NCBI RefSeq assembly: GCF_021432765.1
Contig: NZ_CP058908.1
Span: 1,070,001-1,134,000 of the forward strand
DNA from: Pseudomonas phenolilytica
GTDB taxonomy: Bacteria > Pseudomonadota > Gammaproteobacteria > Pseudomonadales > Pseudomonadaceae
Direction: 5' to 3'
DNA length: 64,000 nucleotides
This document shows positions 45,313 through 54,427 of this stretch, piece after piece (the stretch's first letter is position 1; each line of letters begins with the position of its first letter). The notes under the pieces were generated by a model, which had not been told where the DNA came from, did not search any database, and saw only the letters and a list, made by a program, of their open reading frames with translations. Position numbers and translations under genes: made by a program.

Positions 45313-46086
45313 TCAGTACACCGGCACCACCGCACCGGCGTACTTCTCGGCCATGAATTGCAGGACGTCTTGGCTATGCAGCACCTCGACCAGCTTCTGC
45401 ATGGCGGCGCTGTCCTTGTTGTCCGGCCGGGCGACCAGGATGTTCACGTAAGGCGAGTCGCTGCCTTCGATGATCAGGGCGTCCTCGATCGGGTTCAGCT
45501 TGGCTTCCAGCGCGTAGTTGGTGTTGATCAGCGCCAGGTCGACCTGGGTCAGCACGCGCGGCAGGGTCGCGGCTTCCAGCTCACGCACCTTGATGTGCTT
45601 GGGGTTGTCGGCGATGTCCTTCGGCGTGGCGGTGATGCCGGCGCCTTCCTTCAGCGTGATCACCCCGGCCTTGGCCAGCAGCAGCAGCGCGCGGCCGCCG
45701 TTGGTGGCGTCGTTGGGAATCACCACGTTGGCGCCGTCGGGCAGCTCGTCCAGCGACTTGTACTTGCTGGAGTAAGCGCCGAACGGCTCGATGTGCACGC
45801 CGGTGACGCTGACCAGATCGGTGCCCTTGCCCTTGTTGAACTCGTCCAGGTACGGCTGGTGCTGGAAGAAGTTGGCGTCCAGGCGCTTCTCGGCGACCTG
45901 GATGTTCGGCTGCACGTAGTCGGTGAAGATCTTGATCTCCAGTTCCACGCCCTGCTCGGCCAGCTTGGGTTTGACGAACTCGAGGATCTCGGCGTGCGGC
46001 ACCGCGGTGGCGGCGACTTTCAGTTCTTCGGCCGCGTGAGCGGAGAAGGCGGCAACGGTGGCCAGGGCGGCAATCAGTTTCTTCAT
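45313..46086 (-). CDS. metQ: D-methionine-binding periplasmic protein MetQ
   Basis: 257-residue substrate-binding protein of the MetNIQ methionine importer (NlpA family). It has a signal peptide (MKKLIAALATVAAFSAHA|AEE) with no lipobox cysteine, unlike the E. coli lipoprotein form, so it should be a soluble periplasmic protein. The binding-domain blocks VAATAVPHAEILEFVKP, FQHQPYLDEF, VVIPNDATNGGRALLLLAKAG and LALINTNYALEAKLNP are intact. It is last gene of metN-metI-metQ. Confidence 0.95.
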   Translation of the reverse strand: MKKLIAALATVAAFSAHAAEELKVAATAVPHAEILEFVKPKLAEQGVELEIKIFTDYVQPNIQVAEKRLDANFFQHQPYLDEFNKGKGTDLVSVTGVHIEPFGAYSSKYKSLDELPDGANVVIPNDATNGGRALLLLAKAGVITLKEGAGITATPKDIADNPKHIKVRELEAATLPRVLTQVDLALINTNYALEAKLNPIEDALIIEGSDSPYVNILVARPDNKDSAAMQKLVEVLHSQDVLQFMAEKYAGAVVPVY

Positions 46087-46143
46087 CGTTCGGTTCCTTC
46101 AGGAGTTGAGCGGGGTGCGATGGTTCGCTCGCCCTGGTTGCGG

Positions 46144-46820
46144 TTATTTGCGCGAAAAGTGCGTGACCAGCCGGTCGCCGACGCTTTGCAGTACCTGCAC
46201 CAGCACCAGCAGCAGGACCACGGTGACCACCATCACGTCGGTCTGGAAGCGCTGGTAGCCGAAGCGGATCGCCAGGTCGCCGAGACCACCGGCGCCCACC
46301 ACACCGGCCATCGCGGTGTAGGACACCAGGGTGATGGCGGTGACGGTAATCGCCGCGATGATGCCCGGCCGCGCCTCCGGCAGCAATGCGCTGAAGATGA
46401 TCTGCCGGGTGGTGGCGCCCATCGCTTGGGTGGCCTCGATGATGCCGCGGTCGACCTCGCGCAGCGCGGTCTCCACCAGCCGCGCGAAGAACGGCGCAGC
46501 GCCCACCACCAGCGGCGGAATCGCCCCGGCCACACCCAGCGAAGTGCCGGTGAGCAGCACGGTGAACGGGATCATCACGATCAACAGGATGATGAACGGC
46601 AGCGAGCGCAGCACGTTGACCACGAACGACAGCGCGGCGTACAGCGGGCCGTTCTCGAACAGCTGGCGCGGACCGGCGAGGAACAGCAGCACGCCCAGCG
46701 GCAGGCCGAGCAGGATGGTGAACAGCAGCGAGCCGCCGAGCATCAGCAGGGTGTCCAGCGAGGCCAGCCAGATTTCGTACCAGTCCACATTCCCTAACAA
46801 AGAGCCGAACAACGCATCCA

Positions 46821-46821
<1 letters not shown>
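46144..46821 (-). CDS. metI: D-methionine ABC transporter permease MetI
   Basis: 225-residue inner-membrane permease with about five transmembrane helices. The EAA-type ATPase-contact loop is VDRGIIEATQAMGATTRQIIF, and LVSYTAMAGVVGAGGLGDLAIRFGYQRF near the C-terminus is diagnostic of MetI. Its ATG overlaps the metN stop by one base. Confidence 0.96.
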
Positions 46822-47828
<1,007 letters not shown>

Positions 47829-48091
47829 GGGCGAACCTTGTGGGTGCGGCGTTCGTTGCCGGGATATTCGGCGAAAGCCGGGCATTCTACCCGTTTGCCG
47901 GGCGGGTCGCTCGAATGTGCCCATTCGATTGACTGAATATATCGCTGCCATAGGCAATGCAAATCGTCGCAGCCGGCAACCTTGCAGCCGTTGCCGGGGT
48001 CACTAACCGGTACGCCGTGAATTGATCACGCATCTGGCCAGCCCCGGCTCGATCGTTCGCGGTTCAGCTAATCGGCTAACCGAGGCCCATC

Positions 48092-50227
48092 ATGACGCAC
48101 AAGACCCCCAAACAGAGCGAGCTCGCCGGCACCGATACCGTCGACCGCGCCAATCACAACGCCAAGCTCGATCAGCTGGAAGCATTCCGCAGCGACGCCA
48201 CCGGCGAGGCGCTGCGCACCAATCAGGGCGTGAAGATCGCCGACAACCAGAACACCCTCAAGGCCGGCGATCGTGGACCCTCGCTGCTCGAAGATTTCAT
48301 CATGCGCGAGAAGCTCACCCACTTCGATCACGAGCGCATCCCCGAGCGCATCGTGCACGCGCGCGGCGCGGCCGCGCACGGCGTGTTCAAGAGTTACGCC
48401 GACCACAGCTGGCTGACCAAGGCTTCGTTCCTCGCCGGCGAAGGCAAGGAAACGCCGGTATTCGTGCGTTTCTCCACCGTGCAGGGCTCGCGCGGCTCGG
48501 CCGATACGGTACGCGATGCACGCGGCTTCGCTACCAAGTTCTACACCGACGAGGGCAACTTCGACCTGGTCGGCAACAATATGCCGGTGTTCTTCATTCA
48601 GGACGCGATCAAGTTCCCGGACTTCGTCCACGCGGTGAAACCCGAGCCGCACAACGAGATCCCGCAGGCGCAATCGGCGCACGACAGCTTCTGGGACTTC
48701 GTCTCGCTGACCCCGGAGTCCGCGCACATGGTGCTCTGGACCATGTCGGACCGCGGCATTCCGCGCAGCTTCCGGGCGATGGAGGGTTTCGGCGTGCACA
48801 CTTTCCGCATGATCAACGCCGAGGGCGTCAGCCGCTTCGTCAAGTTCCACTGGAAACCGGTGGCCGGCGCGTTCTCGATGGTCTGGGACGAGACGCTGAA
48901 GATCGCCGGCAAGGACCCGGACTACAACCGCCGCGACATGTGGGAGTCGATCGAGAAGGGCGACTACTTCGAGTGGGAGCTGGGCGTGCAGGTGGTCGAG
49001 GAGGCCGACGAGCACAAGTTCGACTTCGACCTGCTCGACCCGACCAAGATCATTCCCGAGGAGCTGGTGCCGGTGCAGAAGCTCGGCAAGATGACCCTCA
49101 ATCGCAACCCGGACAACTTCTTCGCCGAGACCGAGCAGGCCGCCTTCCACCCGGGACACGTGGTGCCGGGCATCGACTTCAGCAACGACCCGTTGCTGCA
49201 GGGCCGGCTGTTCTCCTACACCGACACGCAGCTGCTGCGTCTCGGCGGGCCGAACTTCCACGAAATCCCGATCAACCGGCCGGTGTGCCCGTTCCACAAC
49301 AACCAGCGCGACGCCTTCCATCGCCAGACCATCCACAAGGGCCGCGCCAACTATGAGCCCAACTCCATCGATGGCGGCTGGCCCAAGGAAACCCCGCCGG
49401 CGGCCCAGGGCGGCGGGTTCGAGAGCTATCCGGAGCGGGTCGAGGGGCACAAGATTCGCAACCGCAGCGAATCCTTCGGCGACCACTTCTCCCAGGCCAC
49501 GCTGTTCTGGAACAGCATGAGCGCGCCGGAGAAGGAGCACATCATCGGCGCCTATACCTTCGAGCTGGGCAAGGTCGAGCGGGTGTTCATCCGTGAGCGT
49601 CAGGTCAACGAGATCCTCGCCAACATCGACCTGGAGCTGGCCCGCCGCGTGGCCGAGAACCTCGGCCTGCCGGCGCCGAGCGCACCGACCGTAGCGCCGA
49701 AGGTGCCGACGCCGCAGAGCTCGCCGGCCCTGAGTCTGATGAACCACGTGCCGGGCAATATCAAGTCGCGCAAGGTGGCGATTCTGGTGGCTGCCGGCGT
49801 CGATGGCGCGGCGATCGATGCGTTCAAGGCCAAGCTGGCCGAGCAGGGCGCGCTGGCCAAGATCATCGGCCCGTCACCGGCGCCGGTGAAAACGGCGGAC
49901 GGCAAGATGCTGCCGGTCGACGCCGCGATGGATGGCATGCCCTCGGTGATGTTCGACGCGGTGTTCGTCCCCGGCGGTGCCGATGCGGCGGCGGCCATGG
50001 CCAAGTCCGGCGAGGCCAAGCACTACCTGCTCGAGGCCTACAAGCACCTGAAACCCATCGTGGTGCTCGGTGCGGCACGGCCGCTGCTGGCATCGCTGAA
50101 CCTCACCGCCGATGCCGGACTGCTGGAGGGCGATGCCGTCGATGGGGTATTCGGCCACTTCGCCCAGGCGCTCGGCCAGCACCGCATCTGGGCGCGTGAG
50201 GCCGCGGCGGCGGCGATCCCGGCGTAA
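48092..50227 (+). CDS. katE: Catalase HPII (large-subunit monofunctional catalase)
   Basis: 711-residue clade-2 catalase. It contains the catalytic His89 ([10 protein letters not shown]), the conserved Asn near 163-164 ([13 protein letters not shown]) and the haem ligand Tyr376 ([16 protein letters not shown]). The extra C-terminal flavodoxin-like (DJ-1/PfpI) domain from about residue 560 ([31 protein letters not shown]) is typical of HPII enzymes. It is a single gene divergent from metNIQ, followed by REP-like repeats. It detoxifies H2O2, usually in stationary phase. Confidence 0.97.
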   Translation: MTHKTPKQSELAGTDTVDRANHNAKLDQLEAFRSDATGEALRTNQGVKIADNQNTLKAGDRGPSLLEDFIMREKLTHFDHERIPERIVHARGAAAHGVFKSYADHSWLTKASFLAGEGKETPVFVRFSTVQGSRGSADTVRDARGFATKFYTDEGNFDLVGNNMPVFFIQDAIKFPDFVHAVKPEPHNEIPQAQSAHDSFWDFVSLTPESAHMVLWTMSDRGIPRSFRAMEGFGVHTFRMINAEGVSRFVKFHWKPVAGAFSMVWDETLKIAGKDPDYNRRDMWESIEKGDYFEWELGVQVVEEADEHKFDFDLLDPTKIIPEELVPVQKLGKMTLNRNPDNFFAETEQAAFHPGHVVPGIDFSNDPLLQGRLFSYTDTQLLRLGGPNFHEIPINRPVCPFHNNQRDAFHRQTIHKGRANYEPNSIDGGWPKETPPAAQGGGFESYPERVEGHKIRNRSESFGDHFSQATLFWNSMSAPEKEHIIGAYTFELGKVERVFIRERQVNEILANIDLELARRVAENLGLPAPSAPTVAPKVPTPQSSPALSLMNHVPGNIKSRKVAILVAAGVDGAAIDAFKAKLAEQGALAKIIGPSPAPVKTADGKMLPVDAAMDGMPSVMFDAVFVPGGADAAAAMAKSGEAKHYLLEAYKHLKPIVVLGAARPLLASLNLTADAGLLEGDAVDGVFGHFAQALGQHRIWAREAAAAAIPA

Positions 50228-50239
50228 CGTAACGGGTCA

Positions 50240-50401
50240 GCGTAGGGTGGATGGCCGCAGCCATCCACGCGGATGAGGCGCGAGGTCCGGCATGAGGCCA
50301 AACCAGGCACTGACGCGTGGAAAATCGCTTCGCGAGTTTTCCACCCTACGCAGGCTTCGGTACCAGCGGGGCGTAGGGTGGATGGCCGCAGCCATCCACG
50401 C
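50240..50401. repeat. Cluster of three REP-like hairpin units downstream of katE
   Basis: Two identical 31-nt units (50240-50270 and 50371-50401) begin GCGTAGGGTGGATGG and end CCATCCACGC, each folding as a hairpin with a bulged AGGG. A third unit lies between them on the opposite strand (50315-50351). It shares the GCGTAGGGTGGA and TCCACGC ends but has a different stem top (complementary AAAAC/T and CGC tracts). The arrangement is direct-inverted-direct, as in REP/REPIN clusters of Pseudomonas. Confidence 0.85.
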
Positions 50402-50412
50402 AGGGCGGCTCC

Positions 50413-50910
50413 TCAGCTGCCCTGCAGCTCCCGCCAGTGCAGGAACAGCCGCAGGTCGAACTCGATCTGCCCGTAGCCGGGCAGCATGTGTTCGCACAGC
50501 TTGTAGAAGGCGCGGTTGTGCTCGCTCTCGCGCAGGTGAGCGAGCTCGTGCACCACGATCATCTGCAAAAACTCCGGCGCCGCCTCGCGGAACAGCGCGG
50601 CGACGCGGATTTCCTTCTTCGCCTTGAGCTTGCCGCCCTGCACCCGCGATACCGCGGTATGCAGGCCCAGCGCGCGGTGAGTCAGGTCCAGCCGGTTGTC
50701 GTAGAGCACCTTGTCGATCGGTGGCGCGCTTTTCAGGTACTCCTGCTTGAGCGTCTGCACGTAGCCGTACAGCGCCTTGTCGCTCTGCACCTCATGACGG
50801 CCGGGATAGCGCCGTTGCAGGTAATCGTCCAGACGGTCCTCGGCGATCAGCTGGCGCACCTGAGCCAGCAGCGCTTCAGGGTAGCCGCGCAGGTACTTGA
50901 GATCGGTCAT
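50413..50910 (-). CDS. YgjP-like metallopeptidase domain protein (DUF45)
   Basis: 165 residues (MTDLKYLRGYPEALLAQVRQ...) with the HELAH...H zinc-peptidase signature (VVHELAHLRESEHNRAFYKLCEHMLPGY), characteristic of the DUF45/YgjP family. No signal peptide. The ATG at 50910 overlaps the znuB stop by 4 nt, so it is translationally coupled to the zinc transporter genes. The longer frame upstream is the reverse phase of znuB. A zinc enzyme coupled to zinc uptake is plausible; its substrate is unknown. Confidence 0.88.
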   Translation of the reverse strand: MTDLKYLRGYPEALLAQVRQLIAEDRLDDYLQRRYPGRHEVQSDKALYGYVQTLKQEYLKSAPPIDKVLYDNRLDLTHRALGLHTAVSRVQGGKLKAKKEIRVAALFREAAPEFLQMIVVHELAHLRESEHNRAFYKLCEHMLPGYGQIEFDLRLFLHWRELQGS

Positions 50911-51692
50911 GCGCGCTTCGGCCAGGCGAAGCTGAGCAGGAACAGCGCGGCGGCGCTGACCACGATGGACGGACCGGCCGGGGTGTCCTCGTACCAGGAC
51001 AGCGTCAGCCCCAGGCACACCGCGACGATACCCAGGATGCTGGCGCCCAGGGCCATCTGCTCCGGCGTGCGCGCATGGCGCTGTGCGGCCGCGGCGGGAA
51101 TGATCAGCAGCGAGGTGATCAGCAGCACGCCGACGATCTTCATCGCCACGGCGATCACCACGGCGATCAGCAGCATCAGCGCCAGGCGAATGCCGGCCAC
51201 CGGCAGCCCTTCGACCTTGGCCAGCTCCTCGTGCACGGTGATCGCCAGCAGCGGTCGCCACAGCGGAATCAGCATCAGCAGCACCAGGGCGCTGCCGCCG
51301 ATGATCCAGGCCAGATCGCTCGGCCCGACGGCGAGCAGGTCGCCGAACAGGTAGCCCATCAGGTCGACGCGCACATCCTTCATGAAACTCAGCGACACTA
51401 GGCCGAGCGACAGCGTGCTGTGCGCGAGGATGCCCAGCAGCGTGTCCGAGGCCAGTGGCTGGCGCTGCTGCAGGGTCACCAGCAGCAGGGCGAGCAGCAC
51501 GCAGCCGACGGTCACCGCCAGCGTCAGGTTGACGTCGAGCATCAGTCCGAGGGCGACGCCGAATAGCGCGGCGTGGGACAGGGTGTCGCCGAAATAGGCC
51601 ATGCGCCGCCAGACCACGAAGGAGCCGAGCGGACCGGCGACCAGCGCCAGGGCGAGGCCGGCGAGCAGGGCGTTGAGCAGGAAATCGGGCAT
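50907..51692 (-). CDS. znuB: Zinc ABC transporter permease ZnuB
   Basis: 261-residue ABC-3 family permease with about eight hydrophobic segments. Family blocks: VVWRRMAYFGDTLSHAALFGVALG near the start and MKIVGVLLITSLLIIPAAAAQ in the C-terminal half. It imports Zn2+ with ZnuC and ZnuA. Its start codon lies 3 nt from the edge of the 268-bp inverted-repeat element that separates it from znuC; the only Shine-Dalgarno-like AGG lies within the element's terminal repeat. Confidence 0.95.
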   Translation of the reverse strand: MPDFLLNALLAGLALALVAGPLGSFVVWRRMAYFGDTLSHAALFGVALGLMLDVNLTLAVTVGCVLLALLLVTLQQRQPLASDTLLGILAHSTLSLGLVSLSFMKDVRVDLMGYLFGDLLAVGPSDLAWIIGGSALVLLMLIPLWRPLLAITVHEELAKVEGLPVAGIRLALMLLIAVVIAVAMKIVGVLLITSLLIIPAAAAQRHARTPEQMALGASILGIVAVCLGLTLSWYEDTPAGPSIVVSAAALFLLSFAWPKRA

Positions 51693-51694
51693 GC

Positions 51695-51962
51695 TAAGGC
51701 CTATTGATGCTTTGGCGCGAGCCGCGTTGCCGCGTCAAATGGTGCCAGGCAAGGCGCGGGACGCAGGCAATGGTCGCTCCCTTGGCAAGTCCCGCAACGC
51801 CGCATGGCACCATTTGACGCGCAACCCGAAGGGCCGGGCCAGTTTTAGCGCGGTGCTGCGTTATTCGTCGTTTATTTGGAATAACCAAACTTCTCTCCTC
51901 ATGCCTTGCCCCGCGCTAAAACTGGATCCGGCGCGGCCGTGACAAAGCATCAATAGGCCCTA
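51695..51962. mobile_element. MITE-like element with terminal inverted repeats between znuC and znuB
   Basis: A 268-bp non-coding segment is bounded by 20-bp terminal inverted repeats (51695-51714 and 51943-51962, one mismatch), both ending in TA. Inside are two further perfect inverted repeats: 16 bp (51732-51747 with 51805-51820) and 15 bp (51839-51853 with 51911-51925). Together they would form a three-way cloverleaf. No transposase is encoded. It fills exactly the gap between the znuC stop and the znuB start. Confidence 0.85.
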
Positions 51963-52733
51963 CTAGTGCTTGCAGTTCGGGCCGTGGACATGGGGTTTGC
52001 CGATCACCACGCTGCCGTGCAGGTCGTGGCGGTGATCGTGCTGGTGGTGATAGACCGCGAGGCTGCGGGCGTCCTGGCCGAACAGCTCGACGAAGGCCGG
52101 GTCGGTACTGACCTGCTCCGGATGGCCGGAACAGCAGACGTGGCGGTTCAGGCAGACCACCTGATCGGTGGCGCTCATCACCAGATGCAGGTCGTGGGAG
52201 ACCATCAGCACGCCGCAGCCGTAACGCTCGCGCAACCGGCCGATCAGCCGGTACAGCTCGGCCTGGCCGGCGACGTCGACGCCTTGCACGGGCTCGTCGA
52301 GCACCAGCAGCTCCGGTTCGCGCAGCAGGGCGCGGGCCAGCAGCACGCGCTGCAGTTCGCCGCCGGAAATTTTCTGCAGCGGGCTGTCGATCACCTGTTC
52401 GGCGCCCACCTCGCTCAGCGCCGTCAGCGCGCGGGCACGATCCACACCCGGCACCAGCCGCAGGAAACGCAGCACCGACAGCGGCAGCGTGGCATCGACA
52501 TGCAGCTTCTGCGGCATGTAGCCGACCCGCAGCCTCGGCTTGCGCCAGACCTCGCCGCGCTCCGGCTTGAGCAGGCCGAGCACCACGCGCACCAGGGTGG
52601 TCTTGCCGGCGCCGTTGGGGCCGATCAGCGTGACGATCTCGCCGCGGTGCACTTGCAGGTGCGCGCCTTCCAGCACGCCCTGGCCGGCAAAGCGCACGTG
52701 GACGTCATCCAGCCGCAGCAGCGTATCGCTCAT
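51963..52733 (-). CDS. znuC: Zinc ABC transporter ATP-binding protein ZnuC
   Basis: 256-residue ATPase. It has Walker [12 protein letters not shown], the signature [16 protein letters not shown] and Walker [13 protein letters not shown], and the C-terminus is His-rich ([12 protein letters not shown]...HVHGPNCKH), as is usual for ZnuC. The ATG at 52733 ([13 protein letters not shown]) overlaps the zur stop by 4 nt. The stop codon abuts the inverted-repeat element. Confidence 0.96.
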   Translation of the reverse strand: MSDTLLRLDDVHVRFAGQGVLEGAHLQVHRGEIVTLIGPNGAGKTTLVRVVLGLLKPERGEVWRKPRLRVGYMPQKLHVDATLPLSVLRFLRLVPGVDRARALTALSEVGAEQVIDSPLQKISGGELQRVLLARALLREPELLVLDEPVQGVDVAGQAELYRLIGRLRERYGCGVLMVSHDLHLVMSATDQVVCLNRHVCCSGHPEQVSTDPAFVELFGQDARSLAVYHHQHDHRHDLHGSVVIGKPHVHGPNCKH

Positions 52734-53215
52734 GCCGCGCTCCGGCATGGTGTGCACAGCCCGACCACTTCGACGGTCTGGCCTTCGACGGCGAAGCCGA
52801 CGTTGCGCGCCGCGGCCTCGATGGCCTCGGCGATGGACGGTTGCTCCAGCTCGATGGCGGTGTGGCAGCTGCGGCAGATGAGGAACTGGCCCTGGTGCGG
52901 GTGCTCCGGATGGATGCAGCCGATGAAGGCGTTGAGCGAGGCGATGCGGTGCACCAGACCGTTCTCCAGAAGAAAATCCAGCGCGCGGTATACGGTCGGC
53001 GGGGCGGCGCGGCGGCCGTCCTGCTCGCTCAGCACGGCGAGGATGTCGTAGGCGCCGAGCGGTCGGTGGCTCTGCCAGACCAGCTCAAGCACACGCCGGC
53101 GCAGCGCGGTCAGGCGCACGCCCTGGCGCGCGCACAGCGCATCGGCTTCGGCCAGCGCATGGCTGACGCAGTGGTCGTGGTCGTGGGGCGTGCAGGCCAG
53201 CGGAGTCTTGGACAT
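52730..53215 (-). CDS. zur: Zinc uptake regulator Zur (Fur family)
   Basis: 161-residue metalloregulator. The winged-helix region includes [17 protein letters not shown] and [19 protein letters not shown], and the two CxxC pairs of the structural zinc site are present ([20 protein letters not shown]). With zinc bound it represses znuA and zur-znuCB. It is divergent from znuA across a 65-nt gap that should hold its operator. Confidence 0.95.
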   Translation of the reverse strand: MSKTPLACTPHDHDHCVSHALAEADALCARQGVRLTALRRRVLELVWQSHRPLGAYDILAVLSEQDGRRAAPPTVYRALDFLLENGLVHRIASLNAFIGCIHPEHPHQGQFLICRSCHTAIELEQPSIAEAIEAAARNVGFAVEGQTVEVVGLCTPCRSAA

Positions 53216-53240
53216 GGGCGGCGACGTTCTGATGGAGAGA

Positions 53241-53260
53241 CGTTATTATGTACCATTTAC
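53241..53260. promoter_or_regulatory. candidate Zur operator between zur and znuA
   Basis: The AT-rich stretch with GTTAT-n3-GTACC (53242-53254) in the zur/znuA gap resembles a degenerate Zur box (GTTAT...ATAAC type). It overlaps likely -10 elements in both directions. The second half-site is only 3 of 5, so the exact position is tentative. Confidence 0.45.
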
Positions 53261-53280
53261 AGCCTCCTGAGTGATAACCC

Positions 53281-54264
53281 GTGAAGCGTCTTTTCTCTCT
53301 CCCGCTGCTTGCCGCGTTGCTTGCATGCAGCGCCGTTGCCCAGGCCGACATTCGCGTGCTGACCAGCATCAAGCCGTTGCAGCTGATCGCCGCGGCGGTA
53401 CAGGACGGCGTTGGCACGCCCGACGTGCTGCTGCCGGCCAGCGCTTCGGCGCATCACTACGCGCTGCGTCCATCCGACGTCCGGCGCATCCGCGAGGCCG
53501 AGCTGTTCTATTGGATCGGCCCGGATCTGGAAACCTTCCTGCCGCCGGTGCTGAAAGGGCGTAGCGGCGCGACCCTCGCCGTGCAGCAGCTGCCGGGCCT
53601 GACGCTGCGGCACTTCGGCGACGCGCCGGCCAGCGAAGAGGCCGCGGAGCATGACGAGCACGACGAACACGGGCACGACGCGCATGAGCATGAGACCGCC
53701 GCTGCGCACGACGAAGACGAGCACGACCACGATCACCGTCCCGGCAGCCTCGACGCCCACCTGTGGCTGCTGCCGGCCAATGCGCGGGTAATCGCCGAGC
53801 GCATGGCCAGCGATCTCGCCGCTGCCGACCCGACCAACGCGGCGCGCTATCAGGCCAACAGCGCGGCCTTCGCGCAACGCCTCGAGGCGCTCGACGGTCG
53901 CCTCGGCGAGCGATTCGAGGGCCTGCGGGGCAAGCCATTCTTCGTCTTCCACGAAGCCTACGACTACTTCGAGGCCGCCTACGGCCTGCGTCATGCCGGC
54001 GTGTTCAGTGCTGGCGGCGAGGCGCAGCCGGGAGCCCGGCATGTCGCGGCGATGCGCGAGCGGTTGCAGCAGGCCGGGCCGAGCTGCGTGTTCAGCGAGC
54101 CGCCGGCTCGCCCGCGTCTGGCTGAAACCCTGACTCGCGGCCTGCCGGTGCGGATGGCCGAGCTGGATGTGCTCGGCGTTAACCTGACGGTCGGCGCACG
54201 CGGCTACGAACAGCTCGTCGAGGACCTCGGCGACACCCTGGCCGACTGCCTGCAAGCGCTCTGA
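53281..54264 (+). CDS. znuA: Zinc-binding periplasmic protein ZnuA
   Basis: 327-residue A-1 family binding protein with a signal peptide (LPLLAALLACSAVAQA). Zinc-ligand histidines occur in SASAHHYALRP, LDAHLWLLP and FVFHEAYDYF. A charged His/Asp/Glu-rich loop lies at about 115-155 (EHDEHDEHGHDAHEHE...), the metal-scavenging feature of ZnuA. It starts at a GTG and is divergently transcribed from zur-znuCB. Confidence 0.96.
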   Translation: MKRLFSLPLLAALLACSAVAQADIRVLTSIKPLQLIAAAVQDGVGTPDVLLPASASAHHYALRPSDVRRIREAELFYWIGPDLETFLPPVLKGRSGATLAVQQLPGLTLRHFGDAPASEEAAEHDEHDEHGHDAHEHETAAAHDEDEHDHDHRPGSLDAHLWLLPANARVIAERMASDLAAADPTNAARYQANSAAFAQRLEALDGRLGERFEGLRGKPFFVFHEAYDYFEAAYGLRHAGVFSAGGEAQPGARHVAAMRERLQQAGPSCVFSEPPARPRLAETLTRGLPVRMAELDVLGVNLTVGARGYEQLVEDLGDTLADCLQAL

Positions 54265-54427
54265 CAGACGGCGTGCGCTGCTGCTGCAGCACGCGCCCAC
54301 CCGTCGGGAATTGCGCTGTTTTCATGTTGGCTCCCACCCTCGATTGATATCCATCATGTGCGTCCGACGCGCTCATGACATAAGCTTCGCGATCTTTTTT
54401 ATCCAATCGACGAAGGACGTGCAGCGC

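Noticed and set aside
50413..51261. 282-residue frame covering the YgjP-like gene and part of znuB
   Set aside because: The N-terminal 117 residues are out-of-frame znuB sequence. The real protein starts at 50910.
54265..54427. Search for a cobalamin riboswitch upstream of nrdJa
   Set aside because: The 160-nt leader is too short and lacks a recognisable B12-box; only ordinary sequence and a Shine-Dalgarno are seen.
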